Positions 34,301 to 45,640 of a stretch of DNA of 64,000 bases are shown one piece after another. Each line of letters begins with the position of its first letter. Positions within the stretch are counted from its first letter, which is position 1. Source of the stretch: Certhia americana (lineage: Eukaryota; Chordata; Aves; Passeriformes; Certhiidae); the NCBI GenBank assembly GCA_018697195.1, contig CM031870.1:3399700-3463699 (forward strand), read 5' to 3'. The notes under the pieces are model-generated. The model saw only the letters and a program-made list of their open reading frames with translations, did no database searches and had not been told where the DNA came from. A program made the translations under genes and the position numbers.

Positions 34301-37300
34301 GACATGCCCACAGGGAGGTGTGTTGGTGACACTCTGCCTCCTGTGTCACCTCTGAGCAAAAATGCACAGTGGGAGCATGTGAGGAGGCCTTTTGCTCCTC
34401 AGCAATGGGCGCTTGCACTTTGTTTTGTTTAAAAGGAAAAATTTAAAATTTGATTACTTTATGAATTTGAGGAAAGCAAATTGATTTAGAAGTTTAAGGA
34501 AAAAATAACTACTATCTTAGGTATCCCTTAGATTTCCTTGTACTTTTGTAGATTAGAAATCAAGCAGTTACTGCAGGCTAAGGCTGAAGTGGAGTTGGAG
34601 CTGCAGAAGTGGCAGAGTAAGATGGAAGAAAAGAGTACAGGAGAGCAGACTTTAAGGTAAAGTATTTTGTATTAATAGATCCTTTCAGAACTCAAAGAAA
34701 AAAATCTCCTAAAGTATGATTCTCTTTTGAAGTGGCTCAAATTCTATAGGAGTTTATCTGAACTGCAAGAAGCTGGGGATTCTTTTAAGCAGAAGTGTTT
34801 GGAAGGATGGAGTAAGTTTCTAGTGGAAGAATTCTATAGAGTGCTTTTAGAGGAAGTGGAGGACTAAGTAGTAGAGTAAAAATAAGATTTAAATTATATT
34901 TAAAGTTAATAAGATAAATTGAAAAAGCTTTTATGTTGGGCTCAGACCTTTTCTCTCTAGGAACATGTTGTGCTCTCTTTACCTTAGCCTATTTTTCTAG
35001 ACCATTGCCTCTGTGTTATTCCAGTTACTCCTTGTATTCTGTACAACTGTGAGTGATAATCCTGTGCAAGGGAGGCACACAAAAGTGATTTCAATATTGT
35101 TTTGTGAGAAAGGACTTGGACTGACAAATAGAAAACTGTAGCACTTCTAAATACATCATTAATGGTATCAAGGCTACCACATTAACCTTGAGACTTCTTA
35201 ATTTTAACACAAGGCTGTGCTATCATAGAGTGAGAATTGATGTTATGTGTCTGTTACTATGAAAACAGGTATCATTCTGAGCAGATTCCCTCTTTGACCT
35301 TAAAAAACAAACCCAAAGCAACCCAAAGTGCAATGAAATAGATTCAGTGTTTTCAAAGCAGGATCAATAGAAAATTTCTACAAGCTATAAGTATCTTTGC
35401 TTTTCCAACCATAGTGAAGAAATCCAGAACCTGACACAGAAAGCAGGGAAATTGGAGTTTAAACTGGAGGAAGAGAAAAGGCAAATGGCAGAAGATACAG
35501 TGCGAAAACTTAATAAGGTACAGCCACAATTTTGTTTGTGTTTTTTTTTTTCCTTGTGCCTGATATAGGTTTTAAATGGAGCTGGTAGTCTAAAGAGCTG
35601 CTAGGTGTGTTTTTTCAGAGGTGCATTAAATCTTGTCATATAGATAATGATGATTGCCTCCCAGTATTTGTTGGAAATAAGTTATTTCAATAATTAACAC
35701 TGCAACTTGGGGAGTTTTTTGAAGCTGTTCTGTTAGTGATCTTCTGCATTGCTGTTGCTTTTTCTCATGTTCAGTGTAATGTTGCAAAAGACTTAAACTC
35801 TGAAGTGTTTGGGAGTTTTCCTAATACTTAAAAAAAATAAAAGTTATGATTACTTTTATCTTCTTACAGCATTACCTAATTTCAATATGATTTCATAGAG
35901 GGAGGGAGGTTTTGTAGGAGGTGACAGTTAGACAAAGGATGGAGACACAGATAAATGTACTCACAGGCAAAAGATAAAAATCCCTTTTCAGTGTTTTTTT
36001 CTGCTGGCCATGTGGTCCTTTAGGGCACAAGTGCTGTCACAAGTCAGAAAGTACTCACTTGCTTTTCTGATAGGATGGAAGTGAGGTGCTTTTTCATGGG
36101 AAGATTTACAGGATATAGAACACTAATCATCATGGAAATTGAGGGGGTTTTAATTCTGCTGCTGATGGAACATAATATTTGAGTCAAGAATTAAGGAAGA
36201 TGTCAATACAATGAAATAAGCGAACTTCACTTCCAAGTGAAGTTTTCCTGGAGCTGAGGTATTCATAACTTCTTCTTTCTGGTTTTTCTGATTCCTAGTA
36301 AATATATCTGTGCATCTGTTAATCCTGGACAGTCTTACATGTGGCTCTTGAAATCAGTTGGGGGTTTTGTGAAATATGTCTGAGCTTGATATCTCTGCAA
36401 TCTTCTGTCCCTCTTCCAAGTGAGGTAATTGGCCAGTTGAGATGGATGGGCACTGACAGAGCTGCTTTCAGAGGCACTGTGGCCATGTTAATCTCATTTC
36501 ACTGAATATTACTTGGAAATTATTACTGGGGATTTTGATTTGCGCTTAAAAATAAATAGACCCTGAAATACACATAGTAAAAAATATTAATAAAAACATC
36601 CATTGGCTTAAGAGGGTTCTGGTTTCTGATATACTGAGCCATTCTGTAGATCCTTTGCTGTGTGTTACAGGCTCATGGATGGTAGAGGATGTTTTGAATA
36701 CCAAATAACTGGAGTCTTTAAAAACAGCCAACAAGCAGCTCCTTTTTCCCTCTGCAGACTATATATATTCTTGGCCAGTAACCATCCATTTATTGAAATG
36801 TTCCCATTATTTGTAATTATCACTAAGTTCCTACCAATTTCTCATTTTAATAGTAGGTTGTCATTTTTAATATGACATGATCCATTTGCTAAACTTAAGC
36901 CTGGAGCTCGGCAGTTTTAGGTTATAAATAAATTCTTTTCACAGAATCAAGAGGTTTTTCAGAGTCTATAAAATCTCTTGTTCCTCTAGTTAAAATTTTA
37001 CACCAACAAATTAAATTAGTCTTTTAAACTTGCAGTTAACTTTTGTTTAGCATGTGAGGTATGACAATTAGAGTGGGATAATTAGGGATCAAAAGGATCA
37101 AGTGGTGAGAGGTGGAATATGCAACCACACCTCGGGAGAAATTACTGGAACAAAATCTTGTTTTATTCTTGGTTTCTTCCTTTTTCCTCTAATTAAATTC
37201 ATTAAGATAGAAGAGTAGGTTTATGCCAACTTACACAAGCTTGATGTCTTACAATGGCCAGCTCTCAGTAAGCTTAAAGAGAAGATTATGGGGCCACAGT

Positions 37301-40300
37301 TGCCAGGATGAAGCATAAGAGACCTCCCTGGTTAATGAATACTTGTCTTTCCTGGAAAAGAACTGCAAAATCAGATAACCTGATTTTTGTTCTCAGTCTG
37401 TTGATAACATACAAATCATTTCTGAGCAATAACGCAGTGGGTTAGCAGTGCCTTAGCAATGCAAAGAAAAATAGGAGAATGTGCAAATGGAAACTTTTCC
37501 ATTCCCATGCCCTGCTGGGGGCTGAATGGGGGCAGGGAAGTGTTTCACTCTAAGAGTCATTCCATGATGAGTTTGAACATGAGTGGGGTTCAGAACTAAG
37601 AATTTCCTCTTGAACTTCCTTCTGCCCTGCAGGCAGGATGAGCTCTGGGACTGATTTTCCTGAGTCATTTGTAATCTGTTCCTTCACAGCTCTGTGTCTT
37701 TACTGTGCTAACGTAGAGATTCTCCTTTGCAGGCTCCATCAGTCTGCAAAGTTACAGGCAAAGAAAATCACAGGGAAGAACAGGCAGCCAAAATTATCCA
37801 GAGATACTGGAAGATGTACAAAACCAAGGTGAGATTCTCCTATCAGGGAACAGCAAGGACGTCCCCCTCTGAATCCTACTCTTGTTTTATCATCTATCCA
37901 CACATTGAAAGATTATGTTGTTTGAGTTTGGCAAGGGTTGGGACAGGTGTTCTCTGTGTCTTTTAACTATTGGGAAAATTTTGCAAATTTTTATTAGCTA
38001 AAATTTGTATATGTTTGTGGCATTAACACGGGCATTTTTCATTTCAGAAAGAAGAAATGGCTCTGCATGAGGTGAGTATGTTTATAACACAATAAAACAG
38101 TACAACACATTTCATTTGTATCAAAGGGCAAACAACCAAGACAATATTTGTTCTTTGGGTTGGCTGCAATCTTCTTTCTGACATCCTGATTTTGTTTCAT
38201 GCATTTTGTTAGTGGTCTCAAATTTGTGGTCTCAAATTTTCCATAGTTGGTACCTTCTGCAAGATGAAATCTTCTGAAAATTCTGAACAAAATCTGTTAC
38301 CAACAGACAGGAGAGTTTTTCTGAATGAGATAATTCTAATCCTGATTTAATTGTCATTATGATAAATCTTCAAAAAGACTTGAAATAGGATTTGAAGCTT
38401 TTGCTGAGGAGAAATGTCTGTGAGAATTATGAAGATATTGACAAGTTTGCCATACAAAGTCACTTCTTGGTGAATGTTTTGCAAAAGGGTTTTAATTAAA
38501 CTGTTTTTTTTCAAATAACACAGTGTAGCATCTTACCTTTGTTTCTTCCAAAGTATTAAAAATCCCTCTTTCAGAAATTAGAACTAATTCTACCCATGTG
38601 ACACAAACATGCTGTTCCAGATGCTTTTTGTTGATTATAACCCAGTAATATCTCTTAGGGTAGTGGAAGGCCTTGCATTCAGTGTAATCACCACAAGGTC
38701 TGCCAGCCTTGGCTTGGTTTCTGATTGTAACAGAGCATCTCAGAGCCCTCTGGGTAGCCAGAATCTAAGGTGGGAATGGGAGCATGGTGCTGTGTTGGTG
38801 AAATACAGGCTGGTGTTGGCAGCTAGAGCTTCACTGCACTTGATAGGATCAGTCCTGAACACCTCTCAGATGGAATTTGAACCCCAGAGCTGACCCTGGA
38901 GGTGTAATGTCTGGGGGTTATCTTTCAGAGGAGCTAATGGCCACTTCTCTCCATGCCAGGCCGTTGTTCTGCTCCAGGCAGCCTTCAGGGGACATTTATC
39001 TCGACAGAAATTGCTGCTGGGTATCAGGGTGCCTGATGCAGAGTCTCACACCAAGGTAATTGTGGGGCCAGATGGGTATCCCAGCATCACTCTGTGTTTA
39101 TCTTGCAGTGTAAAGGACTTTACTTCCAGGCTTAATTTGTTGAATCACCTGGTGATTGTTTTAATGTGCTGGTTGGCATCATCACTGTAATTCCAGAAAG
39201 ATACTGAGCTCATTCCCTATCTTCCCTTCTTACATTCTGTAGTTCACACTTTTTCTTAGAATTAAAGCTGTAACTTCTCAGCCTTGTGGCCTGTAAGACT
39301 GTAACTAAGTATTTTTTTCCCCTGGTTCTCCCATCAGATAACACACCCTATAACTCTTTAATTTGAAGAGCTGTTCAGAACTTTACCTGTTCTCAAGGGT
39401 TCACTACTCAGTCACTGGAGTAATAGATAAACATTTTTTCACTAAAGTTCAGCAGTAAGAATCTGGAAAACATCTTTTATTGGATTAAAAAGTAAAGGTT
39501 TCTTGGTGAGGCACACTCAGCCCAAGAATTGGTGTCCTCTATCATGTCGAGTTTGCTCCAGATTATTTAGTTCTGAATATGAAAAAATTTCCTTACAAAT
39601 TAAATATTCAGTTTCTGTAAATCATTTGCCAGGTGATATAAATATCCTTTGGACCTTTAGCAGGCTATAGTTAATTTGTAATTCTCCATCCAGGCTGTCC
39701 ATCTGTTTGTACTTTCCATGCTCTTTGATTCTGGTAATCTGGCCCAATGTAGGAGGGCTGAATACCTGGCCTGATACAAGCAGAAGATAAATCCATTATG
39801 AAGGTTGTCTTACCTCCTTAATCTTCAAAAGGTTTCCTTCCTGGGAAATAAATGAACTTTCCTTGCAGGTGTCTGCTCTTTCATTAATTGAATGCTGATG
39901 CTTCAAAGCTTGTATGATGATCAGATTTGCATTTCCTGCTGATTTAGTCTTACAGAACCTTAAAAACTGCAGACCAAAAGATGGGGATGTTTGTTCTACT
40001 GCCAGTTTTACAATCAAGAGTGAGATTGTGAAAGGTTCTGTCAAGATTCTGTGCAATCTGTAAAAGGTCAGTTTTCTTTAATCTGATTGCTTTGCAGAAC
40101 TCCTGCCTGTCTTCCATGTCAGACTCCTTGAGCTTTTCTTCTGATTGCAAGGAGAAAGATGAGATTGTGACATTCATCCAGTCCATTTTCAGGGCCCACT
40201 TAGCACGTACAGGACTGCTTCAGGGGAGGTAAGTGGGGAGTAGATACTTCTGCAACATGCAATAGCAAAATTTTTATTACAGGAGCGGAGTATTTTTTTA

Positions 40301-43300
40301 ATAGAATTTTAGTGTGGGTTCCTTGGCAGAGAAGGAGAACAAGGCCATTGTTGCAAAAAAGACAAGGGAGAGCTTGTTCCTGAGAAGATTCAAAAGATGT
40401 GCAACTAAAAGGAGCTTTGTGGCTGCAGGAGTCTTCCCATATCTTGCTGCATGTCCTTAGCAGCGAGTAAAAGTAAAGTGAATTAATTACTCTTTGGAAC
40501 AGAAAGGTTACTGTTGTTATCACACAGATTGCTGATACATTTGCTTAATGGGTGGGTCTGAAGCCCTGACATGTGCAGATGAAGGGTTATGTGGAGGAAG
40601 AAGAGGGAGAAGCTGTATTGCCATCAAGTCACTTAGCTCAGGCAGGGTGCAGGGATTTGATTACTTCTTAGTTTTATGGTGACTGTCTTGAAAAATACTT
40701 CCTTTCTCTCCAGGGTTTACTGCTCTGAAAGTTTTTAATGTTGGCTGCCATGGTTACAAGGAGAGTTACATGGCTGTCACCTCTGTTTAGCGTCGGGGTT
40801 CACTTCTGCAGGTGATAAAGCATCAACACAACAAACTTTTCAGCCCAGCCTGTGAAGAGAGACTGCAAACACTCTTCTGTGCCTCATGCTCTGAGTGTGT
40901 CTCTTTGCAGGCCCTCTGTGCCCAGTGCCCCCAGTGGGAAAGCAGATCCTGCAGTTTATGTCACAGAGAAGAAACCAGGCTCAGCAGCACTCCAGAGACC
41001 TTCAGTCCTCACATCTCCTCTTCCTGGTAATCTCCCTCCCCTGTGTTCAAAAGTCTGGGTGTTTTGAGTGGGTGCATGCACAGTTTTATAGAGAACATCT
41101 GCCTGTGCACACACATGTGCATCCTTGTACTCCATGTGTGTTGCTTTATTTGGTGACATGTTGCTTCTACTGGCGTGAGCAGTTCTCTGCATAAAAAATA
41201 AAAGCTCTGACAGTCTCAGCACCAGCTTCTTCCCAGTGCTTTGTCTGTTAGTCCCAGCTGTGGTTTGGAAGCTCTCTGGTGTAAGTGGTAATTATTGAGG
41301 GAACGTGGTGTTCCCCTGTATTGCCTCTCTGATTCCTTTTCAGCCCTGTAGCTGGAGTGTGGTACTTCCCATCACATTTTGGGCCCTTAGCCATAGACAA
41401 GCTGGGAGCATTTCCACCACCCTGACTTAGCTTCTGCAGCAGACAGACAGACATCTGCTAAAAAGAGCCATCCTGGGCAGCTATGTGCATTTAGTCAAGT
41501 TTTTTTCTGCAGTCTTCAGTTGCTGCAGTAAGGGGTAAAATGAAGTCCTGGATAACCTTGCCAGCAAAGTACTACTGTAATGCAAACTGAGAAAATCTGT
41601 CTCTTTTATGGCTCTTGTGCCATTTGGTTTTCTTCTTGGATTCTTTATTGCTGTTTGTGAGAAGATGGAGTTAAAGCCAAAAAAGCCTCTTTTAGGAGGA
41701 TGTTAGAAGTACTGAGGAAGAAAGGCAAAACAATGCTGCAGATAAGACAGCCTTAGACATGCAGCTTCAAAGGAGTTAAATTGAAAAAGGCTGGTTCTGT
41801 CCAGAGTGGGATATTTTAGGCTTTTATGGACCAGTTGGGGAAAAATGGAGCAACTTTGAGTGTGACCTGAGAAACACTGACTTGGTTTTTTTTTGTCAAT
41901 GAAAAGCTGCCAGTCCCTGCAGGCTTGCTCAGAGACAGAGAATGCTGTAAGCAGTGAGGCTGTTTCTCTAAGATAGGAGGTGGGTAATAAACCAGATTTG
42001 CAGGACTTGTGAAAACAGAGGTAACACTTCAGTGGAAGGAAATGTGTTTAAGAAACTTCACCATGTTCCATATTCAGAAGCACATTCTGCTTTGTGAAGA
42101 AGTAGGTAGTACTTGTTTCTAAAGATGTTTGAGTTTTGAGTGACTTTAATTTTGTCTGGTGATAGTATCCAGGAAAAAAATAATGCTGCAGCACCCTGTT
42201 TTGCCTGAGCTCTACTGCAGTAGTCATTATTGGTGTGCTTACTCTAAAGCCAGGGTAAACCAGTTGTGAAATTCCACTCAGAGAGAAAGAATCCCTTAAA
42301 TGCTTAGTCCTTCTAAGGCCCAAAGAGGAGTGTAAGATGAGGCAAGTCCAGTAAACACAGTCATATAAAACACAGTCATAAACCATCAGAGCACAGTCAT
42401 TGTCAAGCTATGAAGTCTCCTAAGCTAAGTGTTATTGCAGATTATGATAAGTTGATGAGTGAAGAACTTCTGGAATAGTTTATACTGGGAGAGAGGAAAC
42501 CATACTTTCAAACTTTCTTCCTTGCAGTTCTTTCCTGGTGAATATCAAAAAGGAGTGATTGGAGTAGGCCAGGTTTTGTTTGCTGCTGATTTCAAGAATG
42601 TGCAAAATGTTTTCAAGCTCTGGGATGAGAATGTATCCAGGTGGTTTGTGGAGAGGCACACTGGGGATGTGCTTCTGTAACTGCCTAAAAGACTGCTGGC
42701 ACAGAGCTCTCTGAAGTATTAGGTCCTGGTGCATGGGAGTGTTTAACCAAAATCTCCCAAAAATGAATTGGGAAAAACTTCTTAAAGGGCACCCTGGTGT
42801 AAATGCAACCCCTCAGTGATCTGTTTGGGTTTTTGCCATGTGGATTTATGTAGTTTCAACTGAAGTTAAAGTTAACTAAAATTCTGCCTCTGCCATTCTG
42901 AGCTCACGACTGATACAAAAAATCCACTGGCAAAATTGGGGTTTGATGGTAAATTGGGATTTCAGTGGTCATCCTGCAGCTTGGAAAGGATGTGAGACAA
43001 GGAGCTTGTTGAGCAGCTGAGTGATTTAAAAGCAGTCAAATTCTTATAGCTTTAAATCATGCAGCTGTTGAACAAGTTCTTTCTTCATTTGTCCCGACTC
43101 CAAACTTGCATTTCATGACCTCTAGGTCTTAAAATGATCTTAAGCTTTCAGTCAATATCAGTATTGCAATAAATCATTTCAATTCACTACCCTTTTGGCA
43201 TTACTTTAAGAACAATGGGGAAGATGAAAATATGTTTTAAAAAACCTTATACTTCTGCTAGAATGAATGTATATAATCCTGGTGTAGCATTGCAGACTTA

Positions 43301-45319
43301 TAATTCACTGTTTGCATCAGGTTACATGTCCCTGTATTTTCTAGGAAAAGAAAGAATTTTAAAAAGAAGTGTATTATTCATTGCTGCTTTGCTTGTCTTC
43401 AGGACCTGGAGATTTTATAAAGCCATTTCTGCTGTTTCCCATGAAATGAAACAGATATTAAGGATGCAGCCTCTGAAACTTGGTGTTGTGTTTTGTTTTG
43501 TTCTGTCAGGAGAGTGACAGGAAGGAAGAATATGTTCTGTACGTGCACAGCAATCTTGATTAAGGGCAGTGTTTCTCTTTGTATATTACTGGCCACTCTG
43601 GCTGCAACTGTTAACTTAATTTCAGGCTTTTTTGGAATCATAATGAATTTGCAGAGAACCCTTAACTCTTATCAGTGCTTGCTCTTCACAAGCACCAAGA
43701 AAAAGTTGATATCAAACTGAAAATGAGGACTAGAAAATCTTATATGTCAAGAGCAGGATATAATCAAGGGTGATTTGGATGATATTAAGCTATTTCATGT
43801 ATAATATGTTTATTCTTATGCTTCTTCTGGTTATCAGGCCTGGTTTTGGTACTTCCCTTTGCTCTTCCATATCACCAGTGCTACTATCTCATAAATCTCC
43901 CTGAAAAACTCTGACATTATTTGTTGACTGGTGAAGAGAAGATTTTCACTTGAGTCAAAAATCATGTGTTTCCTTGCATGTGCAGGCTGAGATGAATGTA
44001 ATGTAATGCTCTCCCTGCATCTCCCTTGCCATTCACAGGCTCTGTCACTTTTCCTATTCTTGGGCCAGTTGTGGTCCCTTTTCTTTATTCCACATTCCAT
44101 TTCCTGTGTTTGCCTTCTCTTTCATACCAGGATTTTTTTTTTTTCCCTGTGTCAGGAATATCTTATTTCACTACAAGACCTGTGGTCTGTTTTCCCTGGA
44201 TAATAATCTCTGTGTGCCCTCCAATTCAGGTCAAAACCTCAGACTGTGGCTTCTTGCCTATTTCCTCTTTCTACCACAGGTTGTCTTGATTTGTTTTCTT
44301 CTTTGGGAGAGTCTTTTCAGATAATTTATGTTTGAAACTGAAAAATAAGTGGAGCTGAGGGAAGAATATTGTGCTAGAAGGTATTAATAGCTGAGGGGAG
44401 GATATTGTGTTGGAAGGTATTAATAGCAGTCATCATTTAGTTCCTACATCTCTTGCACAGGGGTTATAAGCTGCTGCTTCTGCTCTTCTTGTGTCAGGGA
44501 CTTTGTATATACTCATTTTATGCCTCTGATTCTCCAGTATTTACTGGAGTCATCAGGAATATCTGTTCACAACCTGAACTCTTCTTCAAACATTGATTGA
44601 GATGCATAGAAGCACATCCAGGAAAATAGCAAAGTAACAAAATTAAAAATAAAGTGAAAACCCCAATGGTTTGGTCACTGTTTTTATTGTCATTACAGTA
44701 GAACAGCAGGTGAACAATATTTTGAGTGTTTTACATGTATAGGGGTTAAAGACAGAGACTGAGAGCTTCTACCTTTTTTTGCATCTACTTCCCTTCATTC
44801 CATCTATATCTGAGTCAAGTTCTCTTTGTGACCTCTGCATAGTTTAAGCTTAGCTCAGTTTTTTCTTTGCTGGCCATTTAATAAATGTTTGGTTTTGACC
44901 TGCAATGGCTTCAGTTTCAAATGGCATTACTTGGTGTGTGTAACCCCTTGGAAAGATTTAAAGGCAATAAGAGAGCTCATGCATGGTCAGTGTGTCAGCT
45001 CAGCCCTTACTGTGCACTCTGGCTCATTAAAGAGGAACAGAAATAGCTCCATGCACAAAAAAATCAGAGTCATCCATATCTGGATGAGTCCAGGTAAGCT
45101 TGGAAGTTAAATGGCTCAGAGAATACCACACTGGCCACAGGGGTTTGTTTTGGTCAGTGCTGTTTGTTGATGACCTTGCTTGCTGGAATCATTTCAGGCA
45201 GGTCCTGCTCTGCTCCCTGTGTGCCCCTGGATGAGGCTCACTCCGACGACTCCGATGATGATGATGATGTTGTTGTCCCTCCCTTGCTGCAGGTGAAGAA
45301 AAGCTACACCCACTTCTAA
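22350..45319 (+). CDS. IQCE: IQCE, IQ motif-containing protein E (complete, 22 coding exons)
   Basis: IQCE is a ciliary-base protein that with EFCAB7 anchors the EVC-EVC2 complex in the EvC zone for Hedgehog signalling. Coding exons: 22350-22391, 24135-24182, 24864-24906, 25841-25981, 26274-26405, 27364-27434, 27936-28049, 28657-28707, 29201-29271, 29492-29564, 29931-29980, 32541-32698, 33168-33223, 33556-33764, 34552-34656, 35415-35517, 37733-37828, 38048-38071, 38960-39055, 40098-40228, 40911-41026, 45198-45319. Phases join to 683 codons; human IQCE is about 695. Family hallmarks include GDDSLS (exon 2), FHKPPKSP (3), KEKEDMYDEIIELKK (6), TKLRRLEEEN and KQIEQLLDPSR (7), LEEVRLAMETYYEEVHRLQ (10-11), LKEDLDHVLSSSP (12) and LEIKQLLQAKAEVE (15). 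Residues about 140-490 are largely coiled coil, followed by three IQ motifs and an acidic tail. Donors and acceptors are GT-AG. Individual exon ends may be off by a base or two. Confidence 0.96.
22636..22881 (+). mobile_element. CR1 LINE 3' end
   Basis: About 245 bases match the terminal CR1 plan in order: GGTTTAGGTTGG, GAGGAATTTCTTC, GGGCTGCCCAGGGAAGTGG, GTCCCTGGAGG, a GTTGGACTCAGTGACCTTGG segment, TTTTCCAACCTATA, and a GTGATTCTGTG terminus. It is 5'-truncated, as usual for CR1, and is the best preserved copy in the window. It lies 245 bases downstream of IQCE exon 1. Confidence 0.95.
23766..23834 (+). mobile_element. CR1 LINE 3'-end remnant
   Basis: The stretch GGTTGAAGCTGGATGATCTT followed by AAAGGTCCCTTCCAACCCAA and a CATTCTATGAT end is a short CR1 tail in IQCE intron 1. 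Only the last 70 bases are recognisable. Confidence 0.85.
24471..24551. repeat. Intronic dispersed repeat, copy B (IQCE intron 2)
   Basis: This is the partner of 18334-18410, sharing GAAATGGCTCTGGAATTTAG, the CAGCTTTATCA block, GGATCCTGT and AAGGAGGCTGGG. It carries 4 extra bases relative to copy A. The family is unidentified. Confidence 0.75.
27364..29980 (+). CDS. IQCE: IQCE exons 6-11: first coiled-coil segment
   Basis: Six short exons (71, 114, 51, 71, 73 and 50 bases) encode residues about 136-278, rich in Lys, Glu and Leu heptads. They include MYDEIIELKK, MKTKLRRLEEENN, KQIEQLLDPSR and LKQKIVKLEEQCKEKDNTI. This is the best conserved part of IQCE relative to human and probably mediates its protein contacts. 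Confidence 0.9.
29981..32540 (+). other. IQCE: IQCE intron 11
   Basis: This 2.56 kb AT-rich intron has no recognisable transposon or exon. It ends in an unusual AAG acceptor at 32538-32540, with a CAG five bases further on. Only the AAG keeps the reading frame. Confidence 0.75.
32541..35517 (+). CDS. IQCE: IQCE exons 12-16: second coiled-coil segment
   Basis: Five exons (32541-32698, 33168-33223, 33556-33764, 34552-34656, 35415-35517) encode residues about 279-489. Coiled-coil blocks LSRNIKELQAENRRLKEDL, RLVRRISDLEK, LQRLVKELKSDRKALQNLL and EEIQNLTQKAGKLEFKLEEE alternate with a Ser-rich, probably disordered stretch in exon 14. A (GT)n tract at about 33515-33530 lies in the intron before exon 14. 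Confidence 0.9.
35518..37732 (+). other. IQCE: IQCE intron 16
   Basis: A 2.2 kb AT-rich intron separates the coiled-coil region from the IQ-motif exons. No transposon, RNA gene or exon was recognised. Confidence 0.7.
37733..37828 (+). CDS. IQCE: IQCE exon 17: IQ motif 1
   Basis: The 32-residue exon is phase 0 at both ends and contains AAKIIQRYWKMYKTK. This fits the IQ calmodulin-binding plan (I-Q-x-x-x-R/K), with Lys replacing the usual later Arg and Tyr in place of Gly. Confidence 0.88.
38048..38071 (+). CDS. IQCE: IQCE exon 18: 24-base microexon
   Basis: The exon encodes KEEMALHE between a TTTCAG acceptor and a GTGAGT donor, in phase 0 on both sides. It links IQ motifs 1 and 2 and corresponds to the human KKKKAVLDEA stretch. 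Skipping it would keep the frame. Confidence 0.85.
38960..39055 (+). CDS. IQCE: IQCE exon 19: IQ motif 2
   Basis: This phase 0/0 exon of 32 codons contains AVVLLQAAFRGHLSRQKLL, the most canonical IQ motif of the three and nearly identical to human. Confidence 0.92.
39056..40097 (+). other. IQCE: IQCE intron 19
   Basis: This intron of about 1 kb is AT-rich, with no recognised repeat or exon. Confidence 0.7.
40098..40228 (+). CDS. IQCE: IQCE exon 20: IQ motif 3
   Basis: Encodes a Ser-rich lead (SSMSDSLSFSSDC) followed by DEIVTFIQSIFRAHLARTG, the third IQ motif, matching the human IVIIQSALRAHLAR block. The exon ends in phase 2. Confidence 0.92.
41027..45197 (+). other. IQCE: IQCE intron 21
   Basis: At 4.2 kb this is the longest IQCE intron. 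It contains a 36-base tandem duplication (44354-44425) and otherwise AT-rich unique sequence. Open frames within it are short and unrecognised. Confidence 0.75.
44354..44425. repeat. 36-bp tandem duplication
   Basis: Two adjacent 36-base copies (44354-44389 and 44390-44425) start GCTGAGGG and end AAGGTATTAATA, with four transitions between them. It is a simple local duplication in IQCE intron 21. Confidence 0.9.
45198..45319 (+). CDS. IQCE: IQCE last coding exon, acidic tail
   Basis: The exon encodes a tail with EAHSDDSDDDDDVVVPPLL and ends KKSYTHF-stop. A run of GAT codons lengthens the Asp cluster relative to human (SDDSDD). The acidic C-terminus is a family trait and supports the reading frame. 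Confidence 0.93.
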
Positions 45320-45634
45320 GGTTTGGTAACAGGCTCTGGTGAGCTTGAATTACTTAGTTCACCCACAAAACTATTTGTACCGAGATCAAGCATATCAAAG
45401 ATGGAAAAAGGGGGAATATCAGCCCCTTTTTAATGACAGTTCACATGATTTCAGCCACAAATGAGTAATCCTTTGATATGTTGTCTCTGCAGACTTTGTG
45501 GCTAAAAGTCACTGACTGTTAACCTTGCCCTCCTGGTACACAGAGAGCTTGGAATTGAAAACTCAACCAAAACACTTTGATGTTTTGCTTCACAATGAGG
45601 ATTATAAATTCAGTTGCCAAATTTAAATGAAAGC

Positions 45635-45640
45635 AATAAA
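45635..45640 (+). terminator. IQCE: IQCE polyadenylation signal (AATAAA)
   Basis: The canonical hexamer lies 316 bases after the stop codon, giving a short 3' UTR. Further AATAAA copies occur near 46550 and 47222, so a longer transcript is possible. Confidence 0.65.
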
